From positions 2,046,001 through 2,110,000 of the forward strand of contig NZ_CP094469.1 in assembly GCF_023347295.1 (NCBI RefSeq): DNA of 64,000 nucleotides, read 5' to 3'. This document shows positions 8,043-17,258 of this stretch, piece after piece. The stretch comes from Faecalibacterium sp. I3-3-33. Its GTDB lineage: Bacteria > Bacillota > Clostridia > Oscillospirales > Ruminococcaceae. Positions within the stretch are counted from its first letter, which is position 1. The number at the start of each line of letters is the position of its first letter. The position numbers and the translations under genes were made by a program. The notes beneath the pieces were generated by a model that was not told where the DNA came from, searched no databases, and was given only the letters and a program-made list of their open reading frames with translations.

Positions 8043-8888
8043 TTAAAAGCCCGTGGGCGGGACGTAATAGCTTGGGATCGACCCGCTTCTGGGCGTAGCT
8101 GCGGCCTGCTGGCGCAGCGCCGAACGGGTGACCTCTGCCCAGGAATACTGGGTCATATACTCGCCCCGGTAGGAGTTGAACGCCGAGCGGTCTCCCCGCA
8201 GGAAGTTATAGTAATCGCAGTCCACCTTGCTGGTATCCAGTGCCAATGTACTGCGGCCGCGTACCAGCAGCCCGTTGACCCCTGCGTCCTCCAGCGTGTG
8301 GCTGAGGTCAAAGATCAGGTTGCGCAGGTGGCTGTGCAGCGAAGCAGTATCGGGCTTATCCTCCCACAGGACAGCCAGCATCTCGCCGTTGGTGCAGGTG
8401 GCACCGTTGCGGTCCACGAGGTAAGCCAGCAGCTCCTTGCTCTTGCTGCGCTTGAAGGAGAGCGGACGCCCGCCCACAAAGATCTCGAAGTTGCCGAAGC
8501 ACTGGATCTTGATGCCCACAGGTGCCGTTTCCGGCGGGTAGCGCAGGTTTTCCAGCACATTGCGCACATCAGCCTCGTTGGCAGGCTTGAGCAGAAAACC
8601 GCTGACGAAGATCTGCAATGCTTCCAATGCATACTCCGGGTGCTCTGTGACCACGATGATATTGCAGCGGGGCTGCAATTTCTGGATCATGCGGGCAAGG
8701 GCAAGGCCATTCATGCCCGGCATTTCCAAGTTCAAAAAGGCAGCATCCATCGGGCCCTGCCGCATCCACGTCAGGGCATCGTCAGTCGTCATGGCACTGA
8801 TATAATCGCAGTCCGGTGCCACCCGGCACAGGATACGGATCAGCGAATTGATCGCAAGCTGACCGTCATCCACAACCAGTATTTTCAT
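8043..8888 (-). CDS. Response regulator-like protein with REC and SARP/BTAD-type domains
   Basis: The start is the ATG of MKILVVDDGQ, which has a GGGGGTGA site 7 bases upstream. Residues 1-120 form a receiver domain with the acidic pair D7-D8 and the conserved lysine in GFLLKPANE, but the phosphoacceptor position reads FLNLEMPG: residue 53 is Asn (codon AAC) where the family has Asp. Residues about 135-225 form a winged-helix domain (IQCFGNFEIFVGGRPLSF, KSKELLAYLVDRNG) followed by a short region that in SARP regulators is the BTAD domain; here it is truncated (281 aa in total). No sensor kinase is adjacent. The missing Asp suggests regulation independent of phosphorylation. Confidence 0.85.
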   Translation of the reverse strand: MKILVVDDGQLAINSLIRILCRVAPDCDYISAMTTDDALTWMRQGPMDAAFLNLEMPGMNGLALARMIQKLQPRCNIIVVTEHPEYALEALQIFVSGFLLKPANEADVRNVLENLRYPPETAPVGIKIQCFGNFEIFVGGRPLSFKRSKSKELLAYLVDRNGATCTNGEMLAVLWEDKPDTASLHSHLRNLIFDLSHTLEDAGVNGLLVRGRSTLALDTSKVDCDYYNFLRGDRSAFNSYRGEYMTQYSWAEVTRSALRQQAAATPRSGSIPSYYVPPTGF

Positions 8889-9226
8889 AGCTTCACCCCC
8901 TGTCTGCTTACGCAAAACAATTCCCCGCTGTTAGTTTAGCACGCCGCAAACTTTTAGGCAAGTTATTTTCTGGAAAAATCCAAAAAAGAAACGTTTTCGG
9001 CCAGATATTTGTCCATCTTCTCCTATATCTTCAAGACTTTTTTGCGACTTTGGTCGCTTTTTCCGACGAAATACCGGAGCATTGTACGATCAACTGAACT
9101 ATCAAATTGGCCTTTATTTGTTCCCTTTCCCGCCGGAAAGAACCGCCTTTCCCTGACAAACAACAGGCCGCCGCACCGGTTTTGTGCAGCGGCCTTATTT
9201 CATAATTTACGTTTACCGCGGGTGTC
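8889..9226. other. Intergenic region, mostly AT-rich
   Basis: This 338-base stretch holds the untranscribed side of the regulator gene and the 3' end of the ribbon-helix-helix unit. A short 5-bp hairpin with flanking T-runs lies near 9044-9057 and a stronger one at 9165-9195. I see no coding sequence with a ribosome binding site. Confidence 0.5.
9165..9195 (-). terminator. Probable terminator of the SPFH/ribbon-helix-helix unit
   Basis: AGGCCGCCGCA pairs with TGCAGCGGCCT with one mismatch around a 9-base loop, 32 bases past the stop of the ribbon-helix-helix gene. The T-run on the minus strand (GTTGTTTG) is imperfect. Confidence 0.55.
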
Positions 9227-9427
9227 TTAATGGAGATCCAGTTCCGGCGGGACGTCCAACTGGTCGGAGACATATTTCCCGTTCTTTTTGCGCTGACGCA
9301 CGCACTCGGTAAGCAGATATTCGATCTGCCCGTTCACCGAGCGGAAGTCATCCTCTGCCCAAGCGGCAAGGGCATCGTAGAGCTTAGCGTTCAGGCGCAG
9401 GGGCACCTGTTTTTTCGGCTCGGTCAT
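9227..9427 (-). CDS. Ribbon-helix-helix (Arc-like) protein, translationally coupled to the SPFH gene
   Basis: A 66-residue protein. [17 protein letters not shown] followed by [20 protein letters not shown] is a ribbon-helix-helix fold of the Arc/toxin-antitoxin type (strand with R-L, then two helices). The ATG at 9427 overlaps the TGA of the SPFH gene as TGATG, so translation is probably coupled and no separate ribosome binding site is needed. Proteins of this kind (PF12651-like or Arc) often follow SPFH genes in clostridia. Whether it binds DNA or merely modulates the SPFH protein is unknown. Confidence 0.8.
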   Translation of the reverse strand: MTEPKKQVPLRLNAKLYDALAAWAEDDFRSVNGQIEYLLTECVRQRKKNGKYVSDQLDVPPELDLH

Positions 9428-10473
9428 CAGTACAGGCTGCCGCTGTTCACGATGGGCTGGGCATCCCGGTTGCCGCACAGCACCACCAGCAGATTGGACA
9501 CCATTGCCGCCTTGCGTTCATCGTCCAGCTCCACTACCTTGTTCTCGTTCAGACGATCCAGCGCCATTTCCACCATGCCCACAGCGCCGTCCACGATCAT
9601 CTTGCGGGCATCAATGATGGCACTGGCCTGCTGGCGCTGCAGCATGACCGCTGCGATCTCCGGTGCATAGGCCAGATAGGTGATGCGGGCTTCCACCACC
9701 TCGATGCCGGCCTCGGCCACGTTCTTCTGGATCTCGTCCCGGATGCGGGCAGCTACCACCTCAGAGGAGCCGCGCAGGCTGCCCTCGTCGGCTACGCCGT
9801 CGCCGGTGGTGTCCACGTTGGGGGCAACATCGTAGGGGTACACCCGCACTACGTTGCGCAGGGCGCTGTCGCACTGCAGGGAGAGGTATTCCTTGTAGTT
9901 ATCCACGTTGAACACGGCCTTGGCGGTATCGGTCACGCGCCAGATGACTGCAATGCCGATCTCCACCGGGTTACCCAGACAATCGTTGATCTTCTGGCGG
10001 GAGTTGTTCAGGGTCATCATCTTGAGCGAGATCTTTTTGCTCATGGACTCGACGCTCATCTGAGCATTCTGGCCGTTATTGCCAAACAGCGCAGCCACGC
10101 TGTTCTCCTTGCTGTTCACATCTCCGCTCTGGCTCAGGCGGGTACCGGCGGCGGGGTTGACGGCGGTGCAGAAGGGGTTCACCCAGTAAAAGCCCTGTCC
10201 CTTCAGCGTGCCGATGTAATCACCAAACAGGGTGAGCACCAGCGCCTCCTGCGGCTTTAACACCTTAAGGCCGCAGAACAGGAAAATGCCTGCGATGAAG
10301 TACGCAATGGACAAAATCAGCAGCGGAATGCCCAGAAACAGCCGGTGCGGCCGATCTGCACTGAGCAACGTGATACAGTAAACGAACAGAGCGATAGCCA
10401 CCACATAACCCAGCAGGGTGAGCAGCAGCATAGCCATGCCGTTTTTGCGGGTATTCAAAATTTTCTCTTCCAT
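9427..10473 (-). CDS. SPFH/Band 7 domain membrane protein
   Basis: 348 residues from the ATG at 10473, which has AAGGAGGGA upstream. Two hydrophobic segments near residues 14-34 and 46-67 anchor the protein; the SPFH/Band 7 domain follows ([19 protein letters not shown], then [53 protein letters not shown]), ending in a coiled-coil-like helix ([20 protein letters not shown]). This arrangement matches slipin/HflK-like proteins that form membrane microdomain scaffolds or protect against envelope stress. The C-terminal stop overlaps the start of the ribbon-helix-helix gene. Confidence 0.9.
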   Translation of the reverse strand: MEEKILNTRKNGMAMLLLTLLGYVVAIALFVYCITLLSADRPHRLFLGIPLLILSIAYFIAGIFLFCGLKVLKPQEALVLTLFGDYIGTLKGQGFYWVNPFCTAVNPAAGTRLSQSGDVNSKENSVAALFGNNGQNAQMSVESMSKKISLKMMTLNNSRQKINDCLGNPVEIGIAVIWRVTDTAKAVFNVDNYKEYLSLQCDSALRNVVRVYPYDVAPNVDTTGDGVADEGSLRGSSEVVAARIRDEIQKNVAEAGIEVVEARITYLAYAPEIAAVMLQRQQASAIIDARKMIVDGAVGMVEMALDRLNENKVVELDDERKAAMVSNLLVVLCGNRDAQPIVNSGSLY

Positions 10474-10567
10474 AAAAAGTCCCTCCTTATCAGGGTCGGA
10501 AGCGTTTCTTTCTGATATCAAAATCATATCACTTTGCAGAAGAACTGTCAAGTACTTCCAACAAAAA

Positions 10568-10603
10568 ATCCCCGCCTGCCCGGACACTGCGGGCAAAGCG
10601 GGG
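10568..10603 (-). terminator. Intrinsic terminator of the glycerate kinase gene
   Basis: CCCCGCCTGCCCG pairs with CGGGCAAAGCGGGG around a short loop, followed on the minus strand by ATTTTTT. It separates glycerate kinase from the SPFH unit. Confidence 0.8.
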
Positions 10604-10636
10604 TAAAGGTTATGGGTGCGCCGGACGGACAGAGTT

Positions 10637-11887
10637 TCAGGCGTCTGTCTGCGCTTCTCCCCCAATCAGCACCACGGCAACATCATTGACATTGGTACCG
10701 GTAGCGCCTGTGATAATAAGCCCATTCACTGCCTGCAAGGCGTGGTAGGCATCGTTGTTTTGCAGGGTGTCGAACACCTTCCGGTCCGCCGCAGCCAGTG
10801 CCGCAGCGGTGTCGCCGTCCGCATAGCCACCGGCGGCATCGGTGGGGCCGTCGGTGCCGTCACTGCCCACCGAGAACACCGCCGCGTTTTGTCCGGCCAG
10901 TGCCGGGGCTGCGGCCAGCGCCAGCTCCTGATTGCGCCCGCCCAGCCCTTTGCCGGTCAGGTGCACCACCGTTTCGCCGCCTGCGATAAAGGCCAGCTTT
11001 TTCCCCTGCCCCGCATGGGTGCAGGCGATGGTTCCCAGAAAGCTGCCTGCCTCCTTGGCTTCGCAGCAGAGCCGGTCGGTGAGGAGGATGGGCGCATAGC
11101 CCAGCTTCCGGCAGGCTTCGGCGGCGGCAGCGCACAGCTCCCGGACGCTGCCGGTGATATGGGTGGTCACGTTGTCAAGGGCTTTCGGTGTTTCCTGCGC
11201 CAGCAGCGCCTTCGCCTGCGCCGATAAGCGGAGCTGATATTTTTCCGCAACGGCAAGCGCCTGCGCGCAGGTGGAGCCATCCGGCACCGCCGGGCCACTG
11301 GCGATCATATCCAGCGGGTCGCCCAGAATATCGCTGAGCACGATGCTGAACACCCTTGCGGGCGCACAGTGCTGTGCGAACCGCCCGCCCTTGACTGCGG
11401 ACAGTCGCTTGCGGATGGTGTTCATCTCCACGATATCCGCTCCGCTGGCAAGGAGCTGGTTTGTGATGTCCTGCAATTCCCCGCCGGGGACAAGCGGCTT
11501 CTCAAACAGGGTGCTGCCGCCGCCGGAAAGCAGAAACAGCACCGTGTCCTCTGCGGTCAGCCCCTGCACCAGCGCTAAAGCTTTTTCGGTGGCTGCAAAG
11601 CCGTTGGCATCCGGCACGGGATGGCCCGCCTCATAACAGCTTATGCCGGGGATTTCGCCCTTCACATGGCCGTACTTGGTCACCACAACGCCGCCGTCCA
11701 CATACCCCAATGCCTGCACGGCGGCGTGCGCCATCTGCCATGCGGCCTTGCCCGCCGCCACCAGCAGTACCCTGCCGCCTCCGGGCTGAAAGTTTTCCAG
11801 CGCGCGGCACACGGCCTTATCTGGCAGCACCGCCTGAATGCTGGAATGGATGATTTCATCCGCATCCCGCCGCAATGTGGTATTCAT
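10637..11887 (-). CDS. Glycerate 2-kinase, MOFRL family
   Basis: 416 residues; the ATG of MNTTLRRDADE is used because AAGGAGGG lies 9 bases before it. The N-terminal DUF4147 domain has LLVAAGKAAWQMA, GHPVPDANG and FLLSGGGSTLFE (nucleotide binding), and the MOFRL C-terminal domain has GGETVVHLTGKGLGGRNQELAL and SVGSDGTDGPTDAAGG. The family phosphorylates D-glycerate to 2-phosphoglycerate, feeding it into glycolysis. It is monocistronic between two terminators. The hydroxyacid dehydrogenase at 4.9-5.9 kb could supply glycerate (inference). Confidence 0.92.
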   Translation of the reverse strand: MNTTLRRDADEIIHSSIQAVLPDKAVCRALENFQPGGGRVLLVAAGKAAWQMAHAAVQALGYVDGGVVVTKYGHVKGEIPGISCYEAGHPVPDANGFAATEKALALVQGLTAEDTVLFLLSGGGSTLFEKPLVPGGELQDITNQLLASGADIVEMNTIRKRLSAVKGGRFAQHCAPARVFSIVLSDILGDPLDMIASGPAVPDGSTCAQALAVAEKYQLRLSAQAKALLAQETPKALDNVTTHITGSVRELCAAAAEACRKLGYAPILLTDRLCCEAKEAGSFLGTIACTHAGQGKKLAFIAGGETVVHLTGKGLGGRNQELALAAAPALAGQNAAVFSVGSDGTDGPTDAAGGYADGDTAAALAAADRKVFDTLQNNDAYHALQAVNGLIITGATGTNVNDVAVVLIGGEAQTDA

Positions 11888-11995
11888 ACTATGACCCTCC
11901 TTACAAGATTCGCCTGAACTCTGCGGCAAATTCCATCAGCAGCCGCAAGGTTCGGTTATTTTTTGATAAATGCAAGTCTGTTTTCCGCAGAAAAC

Positions 11996-12041
11996 AAATA
12001 ATCCGAACCTATCTCCTATCGGAAACAAGTTCGGATTATTT
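11996..12041 (-). terminator. Terminator of tRNA-Pro
   Basis: Thirteen-base arms AAATAATCCGAAC and GTTCGGATTATTT pair perfectly around a 20-base loop just downstream of the tRNA on the minus strand. Confidence 0.7.
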
Positions 12042-12046
12042 TCGTT

Positions 12047-12124
12047 TGGTCCGAGTGGCGAGAATCGAACTCACGGCCTCTTGAACCCCATTCAAGCGCG
12101 CTACCAAAACTGCGCTACACCCGG
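12047..12124 (-). tRNA. tRNA-Pro (GGG)
   Basis: Read on the minus strand, the acceptor arms CCGGGTG and CACTCGG pair with one G-U, the D-arm has GCGCAGTTTTGGTAGCGC, the anticodon stem CTTGA/TCAAG holds the loop ATGGGGT (anticodon GGG), and the T-arm carries GTTCGATTC. The 3' CCA is encoded. Its own promoter lies upstream at 12159-12187. Confidence 0.93.
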
Positions 12125-12158
12125 ATATCTGTTTGCGTTTGTCGCTCACAGCTTGATT

Positions 12159-12187
12159 AGTATACCCGACTTTGCCCATTTTGTCAA
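12159..12187 (-). promoter_or_regulatory. Sigma-A promoter of tRNA-Pro
   Basis: On the minus strand TTGACA (12187-12182), a 17-base spacer and TATACT (12164-12159) form a near-consensus promoter 35 bases upstream of the tRNA. Confidence 0.85.
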
Positions 12188-12274
12188 GCGCTTTTTCCAA
12201 ATTTCTGATGCAGTTTTTACATTTTACTGTCCCGCTTTTTGCCTGCGGAAAGGATGCGCGAAAAAGCGTTATTT

Positions 12275-13069
12275 TTAGAAATCGCTATATGCTTCTTCCT
12301 CGTCATCCTCGCAGATCGGGGTGGTGTCGTCCGGCGGTGCGCCAAACTCCACCGTGGCAAAGGCCAGCGCGAACACGCTGTCTGCCCCGGCATGGAGCAG
12401 CGCCTGCGCGCAGGCAGCAACCGTTGTGCCGGTGGTGATGACGTCATCCACCAACAGGATGCGCTTACCCTCCAGCTGCTGCGGCTGCGCCGCCCGGAAA
12501 GCACCCGCTACGTTGGCCATGCGCTGCTCCAGCGGCAGCCCGGCCTGATGCCGTTTTGCCCGGGTGCGCTCCAGTGCCTGCGGTGCCAGCGGCACCTCCA
12601 TGGCTTTTGCCAGTGGCAGCGCCATCAGTTCCGGCACGTTGTAGCCGCGCCTTGTGCCGGAGGCCGGCACCGGCACGATCAGATCGTACCCGATGGCTGC
12701 CCACGGCACCGGCTGCGGGAGCAGCTCGCCGTACTGCACGGTCAGCTCCCCGCCAAAGGCCAGCTGCACCAGACGGTTGCCCATCTCCACAGCCCGCCAC
12801 GGCTTGCCCTGATACTTTGCGTTCAGGATACCGCGCCGCACACAGCCGCTGTAACGGTAGGGCGCAGCCGCACCGGCCAGATTGCTGATATAGTGCTGCG
12901 CCGGTTCCAGCCGGATGCCCGGCTTGCGGCGCAGCGTTTCCAGCTGCTCTGCACAGTCCGGGCAATCCCGTACATCCCCCAGCACCCGGCCGCAGAAGGG
13001 GCACTCGCGCGGGTAGAGCAGCTGCCGCACCGCCCGCAGCGCCCTGCGCCGGGGGTCATAGTAGTCCAT
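12275..13069 (-). CDS. comF: ComF-family phosphoribosyltransferase-like protein
   Basis: 264 residues. The N-terminal part has a ComF-type zinc ribbon (YPRECPFCGRVLGD, DCPDCAEQL). The C-terminal half has the PRTase core: LIVPVPASGTRRGYN, QERxxN-type element QRMANVAGAF, and the PRPP loop ILLVDDVITTGTTVAAC. ComF acts in DNA uptake during competence in Bacillus; in anaerobes its role is often unclear. The last 15 residues are very acidic. The start codon overlaps the stop of the upstream S-layer-homology gene (TGATG), an unexpected partnership that implies co-expression. Confidence 0.93.
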   Translation of the reverse strand: MDYYDPRRRALRAVRQLLYPRECPFCGRVLGDVRDCPDCAEQLETLRRKPGIRLEPAQHYISNLAGAAAPYRYSGCVRRGILNAKYQGKPWRAVEMGNRLVQLAFGGELTVQYGELLPQPVPWAAIGYDLIVPVPASGTRRGYNVPELMALPLAKAMEVPLAPQALERTRAKRHQAGLPLEQRMANVAGAFRAAQPQQLEGKRILLVDDVITTGTTVAACAQALLHAGADSVFALAFATVEFGAPPDDTTPICEDDEEEAYSDF

Positions 13070-15246
13070 CAGTCCTTTTTGACTGCCACGATCACCCGCA
13101 CGCGCTTGCCTGCTGCACAGCCAAAGTTATCGTACCAGCCGGTCAGGTAGTAGCCCTCGGAGTTCACCTCAGAGAGCTTGGTGGCGTAATACTGCCCCTT
13201 GTACCACAGGTACACCTGCATGTCGTCAGCCGTTTCGTAGCGGGTGCCGTTGCTCATCACCGAGGCTGCGCCCACCTTGTCGATCTTCATGGGCATCAGC
13301 TGGATCATGGCCTTTACCGTGCCGTTCACGTTTTGCCGCACTGCCAGACCGCCCGCCAGCACCGGATACTTGATGGAGGTGGAAAAGCTGGCCTGACTGC
13401 CGTTGACGTAGCAGATGTAAGTAGCGCCGCCGCCCACAAAGTTGAGGATGGTGCTCATGGGCTGGCCCGTGATTTTGGCCAGCTGCTTGAGGCCGATGCT
13501 CAGCAGCGAACCGGAACTGCTGGTGATGCGGTTCCAGACCGTGCTCAGCAGCGAGCCGTCAATGACGCCCCACAGGATCTCGCTAGTGGTGGGCACCAGC
13601 ACACTGCGCAGATCATCCACCACCGTGGTGGTGTTGGTGGTGCCGCCGGTAGAGCCGGAACCGGAAGAACTGTCCCCCGTAGAGCCGCTGCCGGAACCGG
13701 AAGAACTATTTCCCGAAGAGCTATTCCCCGAGCCGGAGGAGCCGCTGCCGGTCAGAGTGCCCAGAATGGAACTGGCGTTGAAGGCCAGATTCTTTACGTC
13801 GTCCAGCACGCCGTATTTCCACAGATCACCTGTGACGTCATTCAGGATCAGGCGGTCGATCTGCCCCTGCTCATTCAGCGTATAATAGCGCACAGTCAGG
13901 TCGTTCAGCTTTGTCCCCGCTATTCGGCTGGGACGAACCGTCCCAGCCAACCCCTCCGATGTCGTATCCAAGATTTGTACGTCATCGGCCAGAGCATAGT
14001 CCCCCAGCGCGGTGGCGGTGTCGTTGATGGTGCCGCTGACCGATTTGGACTCGATGGCGGTCACCTGTTCTCCCTCGGGGGTCACGCTGATCTCCACCAG
14101 CCAGCCGGTGGGATAGTTCAGGCTTTTATCGATGTTCACGGTGCGGACGATGCCGTCGGTGCACATCACCGAGATCTTTTGCAGCACGTCTGCACCGTTA
14201 TCCTCTACAAGACTGCGGTTGGCGGTCTGCACCACGCCGTAGAACACGCTGTCGGCTTCCTCGCCGGTGATCACATCGGCTACCTCGTTGTCCATGCCCA
14301 GCAGCAGGGTGACTACCTCGCCCACGCCGCCGCCGTTCAGGGAGGAGATTTTGGATGCCACCGCAGAGCTGCCCAGACTGTAGTTGCTGCCTGCCACGGT
14401 CAACGCGGTGGGTGCGCTGGCGCTGGGCGATACTGCCGTAATGCGGCCTGCGGCGCGGCGGGTGTAAATCCACACCGTCTGCAGGCTTTCGCTGTAATAG
14501 TACACATCGTACTTGTTCAGCTCTGCCGAAGCGGAGGTCTTATCGTTGCGGTAGACGCTCACCGGCGTAAAGGGCAGCTGGGTGCCCTCCTCTGCCACAA
14601 AGGGGCCCTTGCGGCTCTTGAGCAGCACCGAGGAGGTATCCACCTGACCGTTGGACACCGTAAAGCCCAACGAACTGCCGTATGCGCTGCCGCTGGCGGT
14701 GTTTGCGCGCAGGGCGTTGTACAGCAGCAGGGTGCACTGCTCGTAGGTCATAGCCTGTCCCTGCGTGCAGGTCAGCTGGTCCCGCAGACCGATCTGCTGG
14801 GCCTTGTTCAGCTGTGCCTGCGGGAAGGAGCCGGTCAGGTCGGTGGTCTTATAGCTCAGCATCTTCAGCACCGCAGCACAGGCTTCCTCCAGCGTAACGG
14901 TGTTGTCCGGGCGGAAGGAGCCATCGGTGTAGCCGTTCATCCAGCCCTGCTGCACCGCAATGCGGATATAGGGTGCCCACTGGGAGCTGCCGGGCACATC
15001 CCGGTACAGGGTGCCCACCGTGCCCTGCGCGCCTACGCTCTCCCGGTAGGTGGAAAAGGACACCAGCATTTTGGCAAAAGCGCCGCGGGTAATGTTGGCG
15101 CCAAGCTCCTGACCGGTGGGCACAGCGCCCAGAGTAATAGCCGTCTGCAGGGCCGTGTTGTTGATGCTGGCCGCCGAGACCGGCAGCACCAGCACCGACA
15201 CCGCAATGCTGACCGCCAGCAGAAATGCGAGAATCCGTTTTTTCAT
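13069..15246 (-). CDS. Secreted S-layer-homology domain protein
   Basis: 725 residues from MKKRILAFLLAVS, with AGAGGT upstream. Residues 1-25 are a signal peptide ending near VSA. SLH motifs occupy about residues 35-195: ITRGAFAKML, WAPYIRIAVQQGWMNGYTDGSFRPDNTVTLEEA split over two repeats. SLH domains bind pyruvylated secondary wall polymers. A long beta-rich middle region follows, then a low-complexity Ser/Gly/Thr linker at about 500-555 and a second folded C-terminal region with no recognised domain. The gene is downstream of the MacAB-like exporter genes (40-base gap) and overlaps comF, so it may be a substrate or accessory of that exporter. Confidence 0.88.
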   Translation of the reverse strand: MKKRILAFLLAVSIAVSVLVLPVSAASINNTALQTAITLGAVPTGQELGANITRGAFAKMLVSFSTYRESVGAQGTVGTLYRDVPGSSQWAPYIRIAVQQGWMNGYTDGSFRPDNTVTLEEACAAVLKMLSYKTTDLTGSFPQAQLNKAQQIGLRDQLTCTQGQAMTYEQCTLLLYNALRANTASGSAYGSSLGFTVSNGQVDTSSVLLKSRKGPFVAEEGTQLPFTPVSVYRNDKTSASAELNKYDVYYYSESLQTVWIYTRRAAGRITAVSPSASAPTALTVAGSNYSLGSSAVASKISSLNGGGVGEVVTLLLGMDNEVADVITGEEADSVFYGVVQTANRSLVEDNGADVLQKISVMCTDGIVRTVNIDKSLNYPTGWLVEISVTPEGEQVTAIESKSVSGTINDTATALGDYALADDVQILDTTSEGLAGTVRPSRIAGTKLNDLTVRYYTLNEQGQIDRLILNDVTGDLWKYGVLDDVKNLAFNASSILGTLTGSGSSGSGNSSSGNSSSGSGSGSTGDSSSGSGSTGGTTNTTTVVDDLRSVLVPTTSEILWGVIDGSLLSTVWNRITSSSGSLLSIGLKQLAKITGQPMSTILNFVGGGATYICYVNGSQASFSTSIKYPVLAGGLAVRQNVNGTVKAMIQLMPMKIDKVGAASVMSNGTRYETADDMQVYLWYKGQYYATKLSEVNSEGYYLTGWYDNFGCAAGKRVRVIVAVKKD

Positions 15247-15286
15247 TGGTCGTACCTCTTGTTCTTTGTTTATCACGCCGCCGCGA

Positions 15287-16498
15287 TCAATCGTAGCGCA
15301 ATGCTTCAATGGGGTTCAGCCGGGCTGCGCGCCGTGCCGGCAGGTAGCCGAACAGCACGCCGATGCCCACCGAGATGCCAAAGGCCACCACGATGGAGTT
15401 GAAGGAGGGGCTTACCGTGACGGTGGTATCGGTCATGAACATGGGCAGCACCTTGTTGGCTGCCATGGACACCGCATAGCCCAGCGCAATGCCCAAAACG
15501 CCGCCCAGCGCGGAGGTGGTGGCTGCTTCCACCACGAACTGTGCCAGAATGGTGCGCTCCTTTGCGCCCAGCGCCTTGCGGATGCCGATCTCGCGGGTGC
15601 GCTCGGTCACCGACACCAGCATGATGTTCATAATGCCGATGCCGCCCACCAGCAGCGAAATGCTGGCAATACCGGTAAGTATCACGATGACCATGTTGAT
15701 CATCTTGTTCATTTCCTCCAGCCACTCGCTGGCGCTGTACACATAGTAGCCGTTTTCGGTCTTGAGGATCGACATCAGTTCCTCTTCCATCGTGGTCTTG
15801 GCCTCGTTGGCAAAGTTTTCGTCGGTCATCACCGCCGTATAGTTGTTGACCGAGCTCTGGCTGGAGAGCCGCATCACGGTGGTATAGGGCAGGTAAACGC
15901 AGTCATCGTCGCTGCCCTGCTGCATGGTAGGGTCGCTGACCTTGGCTGCCAGCACGCCCACGATGCGGAACTTGTTAGCACCGATCTTGAGCGTCTGTCC
16001 CACACCGTTGCCGCCAAAGGCCACCCGGTTCAGGTAATCGCCAATGATGCAGACCTGCTTGTTGTCCTGCATATCCATGTATTGCAGGCCGCGTCCCTGC
16101 GCGAGCTGGTAGTTTTTCATCTCGGTGTAGCTTTCGTCCACGCCGCTTATATGGGACCAGCGGTAGCTGGTGGTGCCGATCTTCAGCGTGCCGCTGGCCT
16201 TGCCGCTGAACTCGATCTGGGGCGACACCGCCTTGATCAGGTCGGAATGCCGCTGGCAGATGTCATACATCTCCTCCACCGACACTGAGCGGGAGCCGTA
16301 GCCCCACACCTGAATGCTCAGGGTGTTAGTGCCCAGTGCGGAAAAGCTGTCCCGCATACTTTTGGTCATGCCGTTGCCCAGACCTACGATGACGATGACC
16401 GCCATCACGCCGATGATGATGCCCAGCATGGTCAGAAAGGTGCGCAGCTTGTTGCTCCACACGTTCTGGATGGCCTGCCGGAAGGTTTCAAAGATCAT
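15287..16498 (-). CDS. MacB/FtsX-type ABC transporter permease
   Basis: 403 residues. One N-terminal transmembrane helix (KLRTFLTMLGIIIGVMAVIV), a large extracytoplasmic MacB periplasmic-core domain (about 45-270) and three C-terminal helices of the FtsX domain, including the signature SLLVGGIGIMNIMLVSVTER followed by EIGIRKALGA. This is the mechanotransmission type of ABC transporter, exporting peptides or lipids or moving extracellular partners. The start ATG overlaps the stop of the ATPase gene by four bases. Confidence 0.93.
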   Translation of the reverse strand: MIFETFRQAIQNVWSNKLRTFLTMLGIIIGVMAVIVIVGLGNGMTKSMRDSFSALGTNTLSIQVWGYGSRSVSVEEMYDICQRHSDLIKAVSPQIEFSGKASGTLKIGTTSYRWSHISGVDESYTEMKNYQLAQGRGLQYMDMQDNKQVCIIGDYLNRVAFGGNGVGQTLKIGANKFRIVGVLAAKVSDPTMQQGSDDDCVYLPYTTVMRLSSQSSVNNYTAVMTDENFANEAKTTMEEELMSILKTENGYYVYSASEWLEEMNKMINMVIVILTGIASISLLVGGIGIMNIMLVSVTERTREIGIRKALGAKERTILAQFVVEAATTSALGGVLGIALGYAVSMAANKVLPMFMTDTTVTVSPSFNSIVVAFGISVGIGVLFGYLPARRAARLNPIEALRYD

Positions 16499-17244
16499 GC
16501 CTGTTCCTCCTTTTCCGGCGTTTCGGGCAGCAAAGTAGGCTGCACCATAGCCTCCGGTGCGTGGGAGTCGCCGTCATACACCACCTGACCGTCCTCCAGC
16601 CGGATGATGCGGTCGGCCTGCACGGCAATAGAGTTGTCGTGGGTAATCAGCACCACGGTGTGTCCCTGCTTGTGCAGCTGCTGCAAAAGCCCCAGCACCT
16701 CGCGGCCGGTATGGGAGTCCAGCGCGCCGGTGGGCTCGTCCGCCAGAATGACCGGCGGGTTGCGCACCAGTGCCCGCGCGATGGACACACGCTGCTGCTG
16801 GCCGCCGGAAAGCTGGTTGGGGCGGTTTTTCAGCTTATCACCAAGCCCCACCTGCTCCAGCACCTCCCGGGCGCGGATGTGGCGGTCGGCGCGGGAGATG
16901 CCCGCATACACCAGCGGCACCTCCACGTTTTCCATCAGGTTCAGCTTGGGCAGCAGATTGTATTGCTGGAAGATAAAGCCCAGCATCTCGTTACGGATGG
17001 CGGCCAGCTCGTTGCGGTTCATCTTGCCCACATCCCGGCCGTTGAGCCGGTAGGTGCCATGGGTGGGCACATCCAGACAGCCGATGATGTTCATGCAGGT
17101 GGATTTGCCCGAGCCGGACTGGCCCACGATGGCCACGAACTCGCCTTTTTCGATTTTCATAGTGATGTGGTCGGCAGCCTTTACCGTGGTATCGCCCATC
17201 TGGTAATATTTGCACACCGCATCAAACTCGATCAGAGCGCTCAT
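16495..17244 (-). CDS. MacB/LolD-type ABC transporter ATP-binding protein
   Basis: 249 residues: Walker [11 protein letters not shown]-loop [10 protein letters not shown], signature [15 protein letters not shown], Walker [13 protein letters not shown] and H-loop VVLITHD. It powers the permease encoded immediately downstream with a four-base overlap. AGGAGGGATGA precedes the start. The last 35 residues are a Pro/Glu-rich extension without predicted fold. Confidence 0.95.
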   Translation of the reverse strand: MSALIEFDAVCKYYQMGDTTVKAADHITMKIEKGEFVAIVGQSGSGKSTCMNIIGCLDVPTHGTYRLNGRDVGKMNRNELAAIRNEMLGFIFQQYNLLPKLNLMENVEVPLVYAGISRADRHIRAREVLEQVGLGDKLKNRPNQLSGGQQQRVSIARALVRNPPVILADEPTGALDSHTGREVLGLLQQLHKQGHTVVLITHDNSIAVQADRIIRLEDGQVVYDGDSHAPEAMVQPTLLPETPEKEEQA

Positions 17245-17258
17245 TCATCCCTCCTGCG

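Noticed and set aside
13333..15402. A 689-codon plus-strand frame opposite the S-layer-homology gene
   Set aside because: It is His/Gln/Ala-rich with no family pattern or ribosome binding site and lies wholly antisense to a gene with clear domains; a GC-rich shadow frame.
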